DNA from: UBA1757 sp045627385
GTDB lineage: Bacteria; Bacteroidota; Bacteroidia; Bacteroidales; UBA1402
Direction of reading: 5' to 3'
NCBI GenBank assembly: GCA_045627385.1
Contig: JAZQNO010000020.1
Span: 1 to 64,000 of the forward strand
Length of the DNA: 64,000 bases
The notes below the pieces were generated by a model, which did not search any database, was not told the origin of the DNA, and was given only the letters and a program-made list of their open reading frames with translations. Position numbers and translations under genes: made by a program. Positions within the stretch are counted from its first letter, which is position 1, and every line of letters starts with the position of its first letter. Of the stretch, positions 51,717-60,947 are shown piece by piece.

Positions 51717-52271
51717 CTATATCAAATCGGCTGTCAGGTAAGCCTGTATCTTCTTGACGGCTATGTGGTACGAGGCTTTCAGAGCGCCGACCGAAGTGCC
51801 CAGTATTTCGGACATTTCTTCGTATTTCATGTCGTCGTAATATTTCATATTGAACACCAGCCGCTGTTTGTCGGGCAGGTTCAGAACGGCTTTCTGGAGC
51901 TTCTCGGTAGTCTCATCGCCCGAAAAATAGGGGTCGCTGTGGAGTTGTTGCACCATCACATCTTCCAGATCGGTGAAATCGGCCAGGCTCTCTTCGCGCT
52001 GCTTGTTCAGAAACGAGTACGTTTCGTTGATGGCGATGCGGAACATCCAGGTGGACAGGCGGGAATCGCCTTTGAACTGATCCAAGTGCTCCCAGACTTT
52101 GATGAAGGTGTTCTGCAAAATGTCGTCGGAATCGTCGTGCGACAACACCATCTTTCGAATCTGCCAATACAGCGAATGGGACATCTCTTTGACGAGCCGG
52201 CTGAATCCCTGCCGCTTGGTCTTTTCGTCGGCAAGCAGTTTCAGAATCTCTTTTTCGGTTTGGATGTCCAT
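51717..52271 (-). CDS. ECF-type RNA polymerase sigma factor
   Basis: A 184-residue sigma factor. Region 2 contains SDDILQNTFIKVWEHLDQFKGDSRLSTWMFRIAINETYSF near residues 48-88. Region 4 contains LPDKQRLVFNMKYYDDMKYEEMSEILGTSVGALKASYHIAVKKI, with a helix-turn-helix. No region 1 or 3 is present. It is followed by the candidate anti-sigma and Spy-like genes and preceded, on the same strand, by cdsA, suggesting an envelope-stress regulator. Its target promoters are not known. Confidence 0.93.
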   Translation of the reverse strand: MDIQTEKEILKLLADEKTKRQGFSRLVKEMSHSLYWQIRKMVLSHDDSDDILQNTFIKVWEHLDQFKGDSRLSTWMFRIAINETYSFLNKQREESLADFTDLEDVMVQQLHSDPYFSGDETTEKLQKAVLNLPDKQRLVFNMKYYDDMKYEEMSEILGTSVGALKASYHIAVKKIQAYLTADLI

Positions 52272-52316
52272 AGTTGGCTGATTAACTAAATAAAGACATT
52301 GACTTGTCCGAATGGT

Positions 52317-53132
52317 TTAAAAACAGAGCAGATAGAAACAGGCGGCGGCAGGAAGCGCCATCAGACTGCTGTCGAAACGGTCGAGCAGACCGCCGTGACC
52401 GGGCATGATGCGTCCGGAGTCCTTGACGCCGGTCACGCGCTTGAGCGTGGATTCGAACAGGTCGCCCATCACGCCGAACAGGCCGCAGAGAAGGGCGAAG
52501 CCCAACCATTGCCAGAGACTGTCGAAGTGGAAACTGAAGAGGCCGGTGAAATGAAAAAGGGCGGCGGCGACCAGTGTGAACAGAAGTCCGCCGACTAGAC
52601 CTTCCACCGTTTTGTGCGGAGAAATCCGTTCGATCAGATGGTGTTTGCCCAGAAAACGACCGGTAAGATAGGCAAAAGTGTCTGAAATCCAGATGAAAAT
52701 GAAAACACAAAGGGCCAGTTCCGGATGGTAGCTGTGCTCTTTGCCGAAAACCAGCAGGCAGAGTGACATCATGGGAATGGCAATGTACAGCTGTCCGAAC
52801 AGACTGTAGGCCACACTGTCGATGTCCGTGAGCTTGCTCTTGAACACTTCTTCACACAAAATGAGGAGAAAGACAAGCAGATAGGGGAGAAACACCTGCG
52901 CGGAGACCTGTCCGGCCCCGTAGAGCCAGGCGGCCGTGAACAGGTAGATGCCGCCCAGCAGATTGAGCGGCAGGTTGATGCGGACGCCTTTTTGACGGAA
53001 CATCCGGTAGAATTCCCACAGGCAGATGAGCGTGACGGCGGCGAAGACACCGCCGAAGGCCACCGGCCCCAGGAGGAAACCGCCGATGACGACGGCCAGA
53101 AAAACGATACCGCTTATGGTTCGGGTCAGCAT
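52317..53132 (-). CDS. cdsA: phosphatidate cytidylyltransferase
   Basis: A 271-residue integral membrane enzyme with about seven to eight hydrophobic segments, which makes CDP-diacylglycerol for phospholipid synthesis. The signature SPHKTVEGLVGG and the C-terminal KDSGRIMPGHGGLLDRFDS are intact. It starts 7 bases inside the ftsH 3' end and is followed by the sigma gene, so lipid synthesis, protein quality control and the sigma factor are contiguous. Confidence 0.95.
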   Translation of the reverse strand: MLTRTISGIVFLAVVIGGFLLGPVAFGGVFAAVTLICLWEFYRMFRQKGVRINLPLNLLGGIYLFTAAWLYGAGQVSAQVFLPYLLVFLLILCEEVFKSKLTDIDSVAYSLFGQLYIAIPMMSLCLLVFGKEHSYHPELALCVFIFIWISDTFAYLTGRFLGKHHLIERISPHKTVEGLVGGLLFTLVAAALFHFTGLFSFHFDSLWQWLGFALLCGLFGVMGDLFESTLKRVTGVKDSGRIMPGHGGLLDRFDSSLMALPAAACFYLLCF

Positions 53133-55198
53133 GATTCTTGATTGTCGGGTTCTGACTGTACTTCTTCGGATTGAGGCTCAGACGGACCTTCGGTTTGAGG
53201 TTCGGTGGCCGGCTGCGTTTCCTCCTCCTCCTCCTTCAGCGCTTTGTTCTCTTCGAACAGCTCTTCGGTGCGGGATGACCAGGGACGCTTGCCGAAAATC
53301 TGTTCCAGATCGTCGGCGAAGATGACTTCGCGCTCGACCAGAAGGTCAGCCAGGCGGTGATGTCCTTCGGCGTTCTCGGTGAGTATCCGTTTGGCACGTT
53401 CGTACTGCTCGTCGATGAGCTGTTTCACTTCCCGGTCGATCAGTTCGGCCGTCTTCTCGCTGAAGGGTTTCTGGAAGGAATAGTCGCTGGCGCCGGTCGA
53501 ATCGAAGTAGGAGACGTTGCGCAATTGATCGCTCATGCCGTAATAGGCGACAATGGCATACACTTGCTTGGAAACGCGTTCCAGATCGTTGAGCGCTCCG
53601 GTGGACACTTTACCCAAGAACAGTTCTTCGGCGGCGCGTCCGCCCAAAGTGGAGCATATTTCGTCGAGCATCTGCTCTTTGGTGGTCAGCTGACGTTCTT
53701 CGGGCAGATACCAGGCGGCACCTAAAGCCTTTCCACGGGGCACGATGGTGACTTTGATGAGCGGATGGGCGAATTCGAGCAGCCAGCTGAGGGTGGCGTG
53801 ACCGGATTCGTGTATGGCGATGGCCCGCCTTTCCTCGGCGGTCATGATTTTGTTCTTCTTTTCCAATCCGCCGACGATGCGGTCAACGGCATCCAGAAAA
53901 TCCTGCTTCTCGATGGTCTTCTTGTTTTTGCGGGCGGCAATCAGGGCTGCCTCGTTGCAGACATTGGCGATGTCGGCACCGGAAAAACCGGGAGTCTGCT
54001 TGGCCAGAAAGTCCGATTGGATGCCGGGATCCAACTTCAGCGGCCGCAGATGCACTTCGAAGATTTCCTTGCGTTCGTTGATGTCGGGCAGGTCCACACT
54101 GATCTGGCGGTCGAAGCGGCCGGCACGGAGCAGGGCCTTGTCGAGAATGTCGGCCCGGTTGGTGGCGGCCAGAATGATGATGCCGCTGTTGGTGCCGAAA
54201 CCGTCCATTTCGGTCAGAAGCTGGTTCAGCGTATTTTCGCGTTCGTCATTGGAACCCATGTTCGGGTTGCGGCCTCGGGCACGGCCCACAGCGTCGATTT
54301 CGTCGATGAAGATGCTGCAAGGAGCCTTTTCCTTGGCCTGACGGAACAGGTCTCTCACGCGGGATGCGCCGACACCGACAAACATTTCCACGAAATCCGA
54401 ACCCGACAGAGAGAAGAAGGGGACGTCCGCTTCACCGGCCACTGCCTTGGCCAACAATGTCTTACCGGTTCCCGGAGGGCCGACCAGAAGGGCTCCCTTG
54501 GGTATTTTGCCGCCCAGTTCCGTGTATTTGGCCGGATTTTTCAGGAATGCGACGATTTCCTCCACTTCCTGCTTGGCTTCGGCCAGACCGGCCACATCCT
54601 TGAAGGTGACCTTGTCGGCGCCGGTCTTGTCGAACAGACGGGCCTGCGACTTGCCGACGTTGAACACGCCGCCGTTGGGTCCGCCACCTCCGTTGGGACC
54701 TCCCATCATCCGTCTCATCAGGAAGACATAGAGCAGAATCAGCAGAATGAAGGGTCCTACATTGACCAGCAGGCTGACCAGCACGTTGGAGCCTTCCTTG
54801 AAGATGACTTCCACTTCGGCGCCATTTTCAGTTCTTGCCTTGTCTATCAAAGCGTTGAACTGCTCGGCAGATGCGATACGGATGAGCAGGCGGGGAGGGT
54901 TCTTCTCGTTGACGTTTTCGCCGAAGACCTCTTTAAGAGCCTCTTTGCGAACGGTGAGTTCCACTTGCTTGCGGTTGGAGATGCAGACGGCCCTCTCTAT
55001 CTGGCCGGCACGGACGTAAGTCTCCATTTTCGACCAGGAGATTTCCTGCGTGCCGCCGCCTTTGCCGTTTCCGAAGAAATTGATGCCGAACAGGCCGAAC
55101 AGGATAATCAGATAGATCCAGTAGATGCTGAAGCCCTTCTTCGGGCGCTTTCCTTGGGGAGAGTGACCGCTCCCGCCGGGTATGTTACGTTTGTCCAT
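53126..55198 (-). CDS. ftsH: ATP-dependent zinc metalloprotease FtsH
   Basis: A 690-residue membrane protease of the AAA family. Residues about 22-42 form the first membrane helix (YWIYLIILFGLFGIN), a periplasmic FtsH_ext domain follows, and a second helix (FILLILLYVFLMRRM) comes near residue 145. Walker A is GPPGTGKTLL, Walker B IFIDEID, and the zinc motif is HESGH. The C-terminal tail is acidic and low in complexity. FtsH degrades membrane and regulatory proteins including lipid-synthesis enzymes. Its start is 2 bases after the rsfS stop. Confidence 0.97.
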   Translation of the reverse strand: MDKRNIPGGSGHSPQGKRPKKGFSIYWIYLIILFGLFGINFFGNGKGGGTQEISWSKMETYVRAGQIERAVCISNRKQVELTVRKEALKEVFGENVNEKNPPRLLIRIASAEQFNALIDKARTENGAEVEVIFKEGSNVLVSLLVNVGPFILLILLYVFLMRRMMGGPNGGGGPNGGVFNVGKSQARLFDKTGADKVTFKDVAGLAEAKQEVEEIVAFLKNPAKYTELGGKIPKGALLVGPPGTGKTLLAKAVAGEADVPFFSLSGSDFVEMFVGVGASRVRDLFRQAKEKAPCSIFIDEIDAVGRARGRNPNMGSNDERENTLNQLLTEMDGFGTNSGIIILAATNRADILDKALLRAGRFDRQISVDLPDINERKEIFEVHLRPLKLDPGIQSDFLAKQTPGFSGADIANVCNEAALIAARKNKKTIEKQDFLDAVDRIVGGLEKKNKIMTAEERRAIAIHESGHATLSWLLEFAHPLIKVTIVPRGKALGAAWYLPEERQLTTKEQMLDEICSTLGGRAAEELFLGKVSTGALNDLERVSKQVYAIVAYYGMSDQLRNVSYFDSTGASDYSFQKPFSEKTAELIDREVKQLIDEQYERAKRILTENAEGHHRLADLLVEREVIFADDLEQIFGKRPWSSRTEELFEENKALKEEEEETQPATEPQTEGPSEPQSEEVQSEPDNQESC

Positions 55199-55200
55199 AA

Positions 55201-55560
55201 TCAGTCGAGGTTGGGAATGTCGGTCAGAGAAGCGTCGGACCAAAGGTGTTCAAGGTCGTAGAACTGACGGGTGTTTTTCTCAAAGATGTGCACCATCACG
55301 TCGCCGTAGTCCATGGCCACCCAAAGCGCATGGCCTTGTCCTTCCATGGAAAACGGCTTCTGGTGCAGCTGTTTGCGTACGGTTTCGCATATCGAGTCTG
55401 CGATGGCCATGATTTGGATGTTGGTGTTGCCTTCGCATATGACGAAATAATCGCAGACATGCGTTTCGAGAGCGCTCATGTCGACGATGGAGATATTCTT
55501 GCCTTTCTTTTCCTGGACGGCATCGATGATGACATTCAGCAGTTTTTCGTTTTCAGTCAT
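55201..55560 (-). CDS. rsfS: ribosomal silencing factor RsfS
   Basis: A 119-residue protein of the Iojap/RsfS family, which blocks subunit joining when nutrients run low. The conserved core is SIVDMSALETHVCDYFVICEGNTNIQIMAIADSI, followed by WVAMDYGDVMVHIF. It has its own -7 element 26 bases upstream, so the rsfS-ftsH-cdsA unit may start here rather than at dnaG. Confidence 0.95.
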   Translation of the reverse strand: MTENEKLLNVIIDAVQEKKGKNISIVDMSALETHVCDYFVICEGNTNIQIMAIADSICETVRKQLHQKPFSMEGQGHALWVAMDYGDVMVHIFEKNTRQFYDLEHLWSDASLTDIPNLD

Positions 55561-55586
55561 AAATGTTGGTAGGATATGTTATCCGA

Positions 55587-55594
55587 CAAAGATA
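55587..55594 (-). promoter_or_regulatory. -7 promoter element for rsfS-ftsH-cdsA
   Basis: The reverse strand reads TATCTTTG 26 bases before the rsfS ATG, an exact TAnnTTTG match. Confidence 0.55.
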
Positions 55595-55685
55595 CAATGG
55601 AAATACGTAACATAGGTATCTCCCGACTGAATTTTAAGATTTTTTTGGGTGGAGCGGGGCGGCCGACAGAAGTCGGGCCCGTGCC

Positions 55686-57761
55686 TTATGCCTTGATGAT
55701 GCGTTCTCCCAGATGGCGTGCGAATTCCTTTTCGATTTCGCGCTGCTGCTGGTACACCTTCATCCATCGGGTGACCGCTTCGTCGTCTTTGGTCCGTGAC
55801 GCTTCCTTGATTTTGGTCAAAGTCTCTTCGATGGACTTTTTCAGAAGCTGGAACTTGTATTCGTCCATCAGGCGGGGCACCAAGAGGTCCAGCATTTCGT
55901 CTTCTCTTTCTATCTTCTTGTGAAATACGGCGTTGCGGTTTTCGGATTCGTCGGGCAGGTAGATGCGGCTGAGCTCGTATCGCTCCGTCACCAGATCGGC
56001 GGCCAGCAGGCTCACCTGGCTGTCGCGATGCTGAAGGAAGAAACGCTCGGCCACGAATCCCTCGTCGAGACGGTGCTGCCAGGCTTCTTCAAGAAGGTTT
56101 CTGAAAATGGGTGTGCTGAGCGTAATTTGGTCTCTTTCAAAGTCTTCACGGATGAATTCGAGGACAGAAACACTGCTGCCGTCTTCGTTTTCACAAATGG
56201 GCCTTTCTCCGTATCGGACCAGCATCCTCATCAGATTCTTTTCGTAAGCCTCCAGCGGATTGACGCGCGACGCCTGCTGTCGGGCCCTGTCGGAGGACCG
56301 GACTTCGGGTCGGCTGTTCTCGGGCAGTACGGAAGCGCCTGCATCCGACGTGGAAGAGTGGGAGAGACCTCCCGTTGCGCCGGATGTGACCGCTTGGGAG
56401 ACTTGACCCTGCTGCTGACGGTATTCCAGTTCGCGTTTCTGCCGGTTGCGGTCGATGAGCCGACTGCGCTGCAGGTTGACCTGCTTGAGCAGCAGATCTT
56501 CTCGCGTCTCCAACAGACGGCTGCACTGACGGATGTATTCGGATCGGATTATTTCGTTGGGAATCAGAGAAATGCTTTCAACCAGATCTTGTATCAGGTT
56601 GGCTCTTCCGATGGGGTCGTCGCTGCAGTCTTTCAGCAGGATATCCGTCTTGAAGCGGATGAAATCCGTTTCGTGCGTGCGGATGTATTCCATGGTCTCG
56701 GAAGTGCTGTGTGACTGTGCGTAGGAGTCGGGGTCTTCTCCGTCGGGCAGGAGAACCACCTTGATGTTGAGACCTTCCTCCAGCAGAAGGTTGATGCCCC
56801 GCAGCGAGGCCTTGATGCCGGCCGCATCGCCGTCGTAGAGCACCGTGACGTTGTCGGTGAAACGATGGATGAGCCGTATCTGCCCGTGTGTCAGTGCGGT
56901 GCCGGAGGAGGCGACTACGTTGCAGATGCCGGCCTGATGCATGGAGATCACGTCCAGATAGCCTTCCACCAGATAGCAGCGGTTCTGTCTGACAATCTCC
57001 TGTTTGGCGAAGTATATGCCGTACAGTTCCGAACTCTTGTGGTAGATTTCGGATTCGGGCGAATTGATGTATTTGCCCACATTCTCCTTCTTCTTGAGAA
57101 TGCGTCCGCCGAAGGCCACCACTTTGCCGCTGACGGTGTGGACGGGGAAGATGACACGACCGCGGTAGCGGTCGAAAAGCGCTTCGTTATCGGCGGCGAC
57201 GGAAAGCCCGGTCTTTACCAACAGATCTTTTTTGTAACCCTTTGACAATGCGAGTTTTGAGAAATCATCCCGACGTTCTGCGCAGTACCCTAATTGGAAT
57301 TTTTTTATAGTCTCTTCGCGTAGTCCTCTCTGTTGGAAGTAGGCCAGTCCGACAGCCCGTCCGTCGGTGCTGTTGAAAAGTACATTCGTAAAGTAGTCGC
57401 GCGCGTATTCGTTGACCACGAACATGCTTTCGCGTTCGTTGTTCAGCTGCTCCTCTTCGGGGGTCAGCTCCCGTTCGACCACTTCGATGCCGTATTTGCG
57501 GGCCAGCCACTTGAGCGCGTCGTAATAGCTGAGCTGCTCGTGCTCCATGATGAAATGGACCACATTGCCGCCTTTGCCGCAACTGAAACATTTGCATATC
57601 CCTTTGGAAGGGGATACGTAAAACGATGGGGTCTTGTCGTCGTGGAAAGGGCAGAGGCCGACATAGTTGACACCCCGCTTTCGCAGGCTGACGAATTCGC
57701 CGACCACCTCTTCGATTCTGGCGGCGCCCAAGATGCGGTTTACGGTGTTCTGATCAATCAT
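55686..57761 (-). CDS. dnaG: DNA primase
   Basis: A 691-residue enzyme that lays RNA primers at the replication fork. The ATG at 57761 (MIDQNTVNRILGAARIEEVV) is the family start; the open frame continues upstream over the FAS1 gene promoter and is not used. A CHC2-type zinc finger (CPFHDDKTPSF ... CKCFSCG) is near residues 39-63. The catalytic TOPRIM core includes YLVEGYLDVISMHQAG and ALTHGQIRLIHRF. A Gln/Ser-rich linker (QQQGQVSQAVTSGATGG) near residues 500-530 leads to the C-terminal helicase-binding region. Confidence 0.96.
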   Translation of the reverse strand: MIDQNTVNRILGAARIEEVVGEFVSLRKRGVNYVGLCPFHDDKTPSFYVSPSKGICKCFSCGKGGNVVHFIMEHEQLSYYDALKWLARKYGIEVVERELTPEEEQLNNERESMFVVNEYARDYFTNVLFNSTDGRAVGLAYFQQRGLREETIKKFQLGYCAERRDDFSKLALSKGYKKDLLVKTGLSVAADNEALFDRYRGRVIFPVHTVSGKVVAFGGRILKKKENVGKYINSPESEIYHKSSELYGIYFAKQEIVRQNRCYLVEGYLDVISMHQAGICNVVASSGTALTHGQIRLIHRFTDNVTVLYDGDAAGIKASLRGINLLLEEGLNIKVVLLPDGEDPDSYAQSHSTSETMEYIRTHETDFIRFKTDILLKDCSDDPIGRANLIQDLVESISLIPNEIIRSEYIRQCSRLLETREDLLLKQVNLQRSRLIDRNRQKRELEYRQQQGQVSQAVTSGATGGLSHSSTSDAGASVLPENSRPEVRSSDRARQQASRVNPLEAYEKNLMRMLVRYGERPICENEDGSSVSVLEFIREDFERDQITLSTPIFRNLLEEAWQHRLDEGFVAERFFLQHRDSQVSLLAADLVTERYELSRIYLPDESENRNAVFHKKIEREDEMLDLLVPRLMDEYKFQLLKKSIEETLTKIKEASRTKDDEAVTRWMKVYQQQREIEKEFARHLGERIIKA

Positions 57762-57862
57762 TTTTGACGCTTTTAAGCCTCTTTGGAGGAATATGGACAA
57801 AAATTCACCCACTTTCAGTAAAATTTGCCAAAAGCCCTCTGCAATGGTGACGCTTTTATTGG

Positions 57863-57870
57863 TATATTTG
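57863..57870 (+). promoter_or_regulatory. -7 promoter element for the FAS1-SusC operon
   Basis: TATATTTG (TAnnTTTG) lies 45 bases before the FAS1 gene ATG. The 154-base dnaG-FAS1 spacer also holds a weaker reverse-strand AATTTTTG at 57798-57805 that could serve dnaG. Confidence 0.5.
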
Positions 57871-57915
57871 CCCGCAAAATTAATACATCCGAAGGGAATT
57901 TCAAAAGTAACAATC

Positions 57916-60900
57916 ATGCATAAGTTCAGACAACTTCGAAAGACTGCTCTGGCATTGCTGGCCATCACGACGGTTCTGGTCTCTTGCAAGGACCCGTATT
58001 ACTACGACGACCGTGAACCGGAATGGCTGGGAGCCAGCATCTATGATTACCTGGAGAAGAAGGGCGATTTCAAGTATTTCTTGAGAATCGTTGACACGAC
58101 GGGCTATGCCGAGACGCTCAAGCGCACCGGCAGCAAGACGGTTTTCGTCTGCCCCGACTCCTGCTTCGAGTATTATTTCAAACACAATGAAGACGGCATC
58201 ACCTGCTTCGAAGATTTCACCCTTTCCGATTTGAAGGGCATCAAGGAGTACGCCATCGTCAACGATGCAAACCTCATAGAACTGCTTTCGTATGACGTGG
58301 GCTATGTGGAGGGCGAAGTGATGCGTCGTCCGACCGCATTGGATCCTCTTGACAAACTGGTTAAGGAATCTCCCTCGCAGCTGCCTGATTTCAACCCTTA
58401 TTATGCGCGTTTCCTGAACAGCGGCATCTGGGTGCTCAACGACAACACCAGTCCGCGTCTGGTCCAGTTCTTCGAATCGCAGATGAAGATGAAGAACATC
58501 ACCAATGAGGATTTCAGCATTCTTTTCAACGGTCAGACCCGTGAAGACGGAGATGCTCACCTCTTTGACCGGAAGGTCGTCGAAAGGGACATCACCTGCA
58601 AAAACGGCTATATTCACGTGCTCGACGGTCTGCTCCGTCCGCAACCCAACATGGCCGAGTTTATCCGGGACAATGGAAAACTGACTGTGTTCAACCGCTT
58701 GTTGGACCGCTACAACGCGCCTTACCCAAACGTGTCTGTTACCGAGCAGTACCGCACTTTGGCTGGCAACGAGTCATTCGCCGACACGATTTACGTTCGC
58801 CGTTATTTCTCCAAACGGAGTGCCGGCGAAATAGCCAATTCCACCGATCCTCAGGGCGAACCGGTTCTGGATGCGGAACTCCTGCTGCTGGATCCCAACT
58901 GGAATGCCTATGCCTACACCAACAGCGGCAAGTCCGACATGGCCGTCATGTTCGTACCCAGCGACTCGGCCATGAACGCCTATTTCTCGCCTTCCGGAAC
59001 CGGATCTTACCTACATGAGCGCTATCAGTACTGGGACAGCGTGCCCAACGACATCGCCGCTCTCTTCCTGAACGCCCACATGAAGTACTCGTTCCTGGCT
59101 TCGCTTCCAAGCAAGATGACCGAGGCCACCAACGGTCTGAACGGCATCAAGAACGAGGCCGGCGACTACATGTACATCAGCAAGAACGATATCGAAAGCG
59201 CCAAAGTGACCACCAACGGCGTGGTTTATGTGACCAAGAAGGTGTATCCTCCCATCGAATATGCCTCTGTGATGGCCCCTATTCTGGTCAGCGAAAACAC
59301 CAAGGTGTTCAACTACGCTCTGAAGAACCTCACCTTCGACATCTATCTGAAGTCGATGGAAACGGTCTACAGTCAGGGCTACGTTCCGCCATACACATTT
59401 ATCGTCCCCACCGACGAGTATCTCAACCATTATGTGTACATTCCTTCGTTGCCGCGCGCCAATGCCAACAAGGAGATGATTTCGATTTATTATGACGATG
59501 CCGTCAGCAAGATTGCCTGCGATCGCTTCTCCTACGATGTCAATACCGGTGTGCTCGGTGCCAACAAAGGTTATGAAGAACGTTTTACACAGACAGACAT
59601 CACCCATGCTCTTTTGAACGAGATGATGGACTACCACATCATTGTCGGCGAAATCACTCCTGAGCAGAAATATTATATTACAAAAGGTAAGTGCTTCGTC
59701 CGTATCGACATGAAGGACGAGAACAACATTGACTTCCTCGGCGGTGGCAATATCGAACAGAACGAAATGTGGTCCTCTTCGGGCGACAAGTTCGACGGTG
59801 ACTACACGGCACGTCTTAACCGGAAACTTACTTTCAGCAACGGAAAGACCTATTTCGTGGACCATCCCCTCCAGCATTCCAGCCGTTCCATCCTGACGAC
59901 TTTGAAACTCTACAGCGACCTGTCTGAGTTCGCCGACTGCCTGAACGACGCCGGTCTGACGGTTTCTGTCAAGAACGGCTACAGTGTGCTTGGCGACGGA
60001 AATATCTCTTTCCTGTCCGATTATCATTATTCGGTCTATGCGCCCAGCAATGCGGCCATGGCTCGGGCCTATGCCGCCGGCCTTCCTTCGGGTGACCAGA
60101 TTGAAGCTGAAACCGATACCGACATCAAGGCAGCAAAGAAAGAAAAGCTGGCCAACTTCATCCGCTATCATTTCCAGGACAACTCGGTCTTTATCGAAGG
60201 CGAAAAAATTGACAATGTCCGTTATGAGTCGTCCGACAAGAACGATGTTACCGGAAAGTTCTTTTCGATTCAGGTCACTCAGGACGGACAGAAGATTTCG
60301 CTGGTTCCCGCGGTGTCCGACGTCAACGGTACCGAAGCCTATTTCCGCAGTCCGATTGTGATTGACAAGACTGCCAGTGAAACGGCCGGAACTCCTTATA
60401 ATGTCATGACCCGCGACTACTTCTTCAAGGGCACCGACAACAAGAACGTCAACGCCAGCCTCAACAACTATTCGGCCCGCGCTGTCGTCCACGAAATCGA
60501 CGATTATCTCTATGTGGTGAAAGCGCCTGTCGTTTCGCGTATCTCCACCGACTTCGAAACCACCACCTCCTCTGCTGTCGGTTTGATTGTCACCATCTCC
60601 GACAACGGTGACGGCGTGGCTTACGACAATCACGTCATCACCGACCGCGGTGTCATCTGGGGTTGGACTCCCGACCTGAACGTCAACAACTGCGAAGGCA
60701 AGGTCTCCTTCACTTCGACCAAGGACGTCGGCGAAATCAAGGGCAAACTCACTTATCCTGCAGCCGATGTCTGCGCAAGTCATGGAAATGTCATTTATGT
60801 ACGAGCCTATGCCGAAAGCAAATGGTGCACCGATATGAGGACATATCTGGTCGAACGCGCTCATGGCGAGGGTGATGACCATTTGGTAACCTATGGTTCC

Positions 60901-60945
60901 ACAGTCTTGGGCATCAATACGCTAACCGGTAAAAAAGCTGAATGA
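57916..60945 (+). CDS. FAS1 (fasciclin) domain lipoprotein
   Basis: A 1009-residue protein starting MHKFRQLRKTALALLAITTVLVSC, with lipobox Cys near residue 24. At least four FAS1-type motifs are visible: TVFVCPDS at about 75, AVMFVPSDS at about 344, YTFIVPTDEY at about 493 and YSVYAPSNAAM at about 705. The C-terminal 130 residues contain a repeated beta-rich segment (GVIWGWTPDLNVNN). FAS1 domains mediate adhesion or binding of glycans and proteins. As an outer-membrane lipoprotein upstream of a SusC gene, it may be a surface partner. Its stop overlaps the SusC start region. Confidence 0.88.
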   Translation: MHKFRQLRKTALALLAITTVLVSCKDPYYYDDREPEWLGASIYDYLEKKGDFKYFLRIVDTTGYAETLKRTGSKTVFVCPDSCFEYYFKHNEDGITCFEDFTLSDLKGIKEYAIVNDANLIELLSYDVGYVEGEVMRRPTALDPLDKLVKESPSQLPDFNPYYARFLNSGIWVLNDNTSPRLVQFFESQMKMKNITNEDFSILFNGQTREDGDAHLFDRKVVERDITCKNGYIHVLDGLLRPQPNMAEFIRDNGKLTVFNRLLDRYNAPYPNVSVTEQYRTLAGNESFADTIYVRRYFSKRSAGEIANSTDPQGEPVLDAELLLLDPNWNAYAYTNSGKSDMAVMFVPSDSAMNAYFSPSGTGSYLHERYQYWDSVPNDIAALFLNAHMKYSFLASLPSKMTEATNGLNGIKNEAGDYMYISKNDIESAKVTTNGVVYVTKKVYPPIEYASVMAPILVSENTKVFNYALKNLTFDIYLKSMETVYSQGYVPPYTFIVPTDEYLNHYVYIPSLPRANANKEMISIYYDDAVSKIACDRFSYDVNTGVLGANKGYEERFTQTDITHALLNEMMDYHIIVGEITPEQKYYITKGKCFVRIDMKDENNIDFLGGGNIEQNEMWSSSGDKFDGDYTARLNRKLTFSNGKTYFVDHPLQHSSRSILTTLKLYSDLSEFADCLNDAGLTVSVKNGYSVLGDGNISFLSDYHYSVYAPSNAAMARAYAAGLPSGDQIEAETDTDIKAAKKEKLANFIRYHFQDNSVFIEGEKIDNVRYESSDKNDVTGKFFSIQVTQDGQKISLVPAVSDVNGTEAYFRSPIVIDKTASETAGTPYNVMTRDYFFKGTDNKNVNASLNNYSARAVVHEIDDYLYVVKAPVVSRISTDFETTTSSAVGLIVTISDNGDGVAYDNHVITDRGVIWGWTPDLNVNNCEGKVSFTSTKDVGEIKGKLTYPAADVCASHGNVIYVRAYAESKWCTDMRTYLVERAHGEGDDHLVTYGSTVLGINTLTGKKAE

Positions 60946-60947
60946 TT

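Noticed and set aside
57798..57805. dnaG promoter AATTTTTG on the reverse strand.
   Set aside because: It differs from TAnnTTTG at the first base and has no -33 match, so it is mentioned but not listed as a feature.
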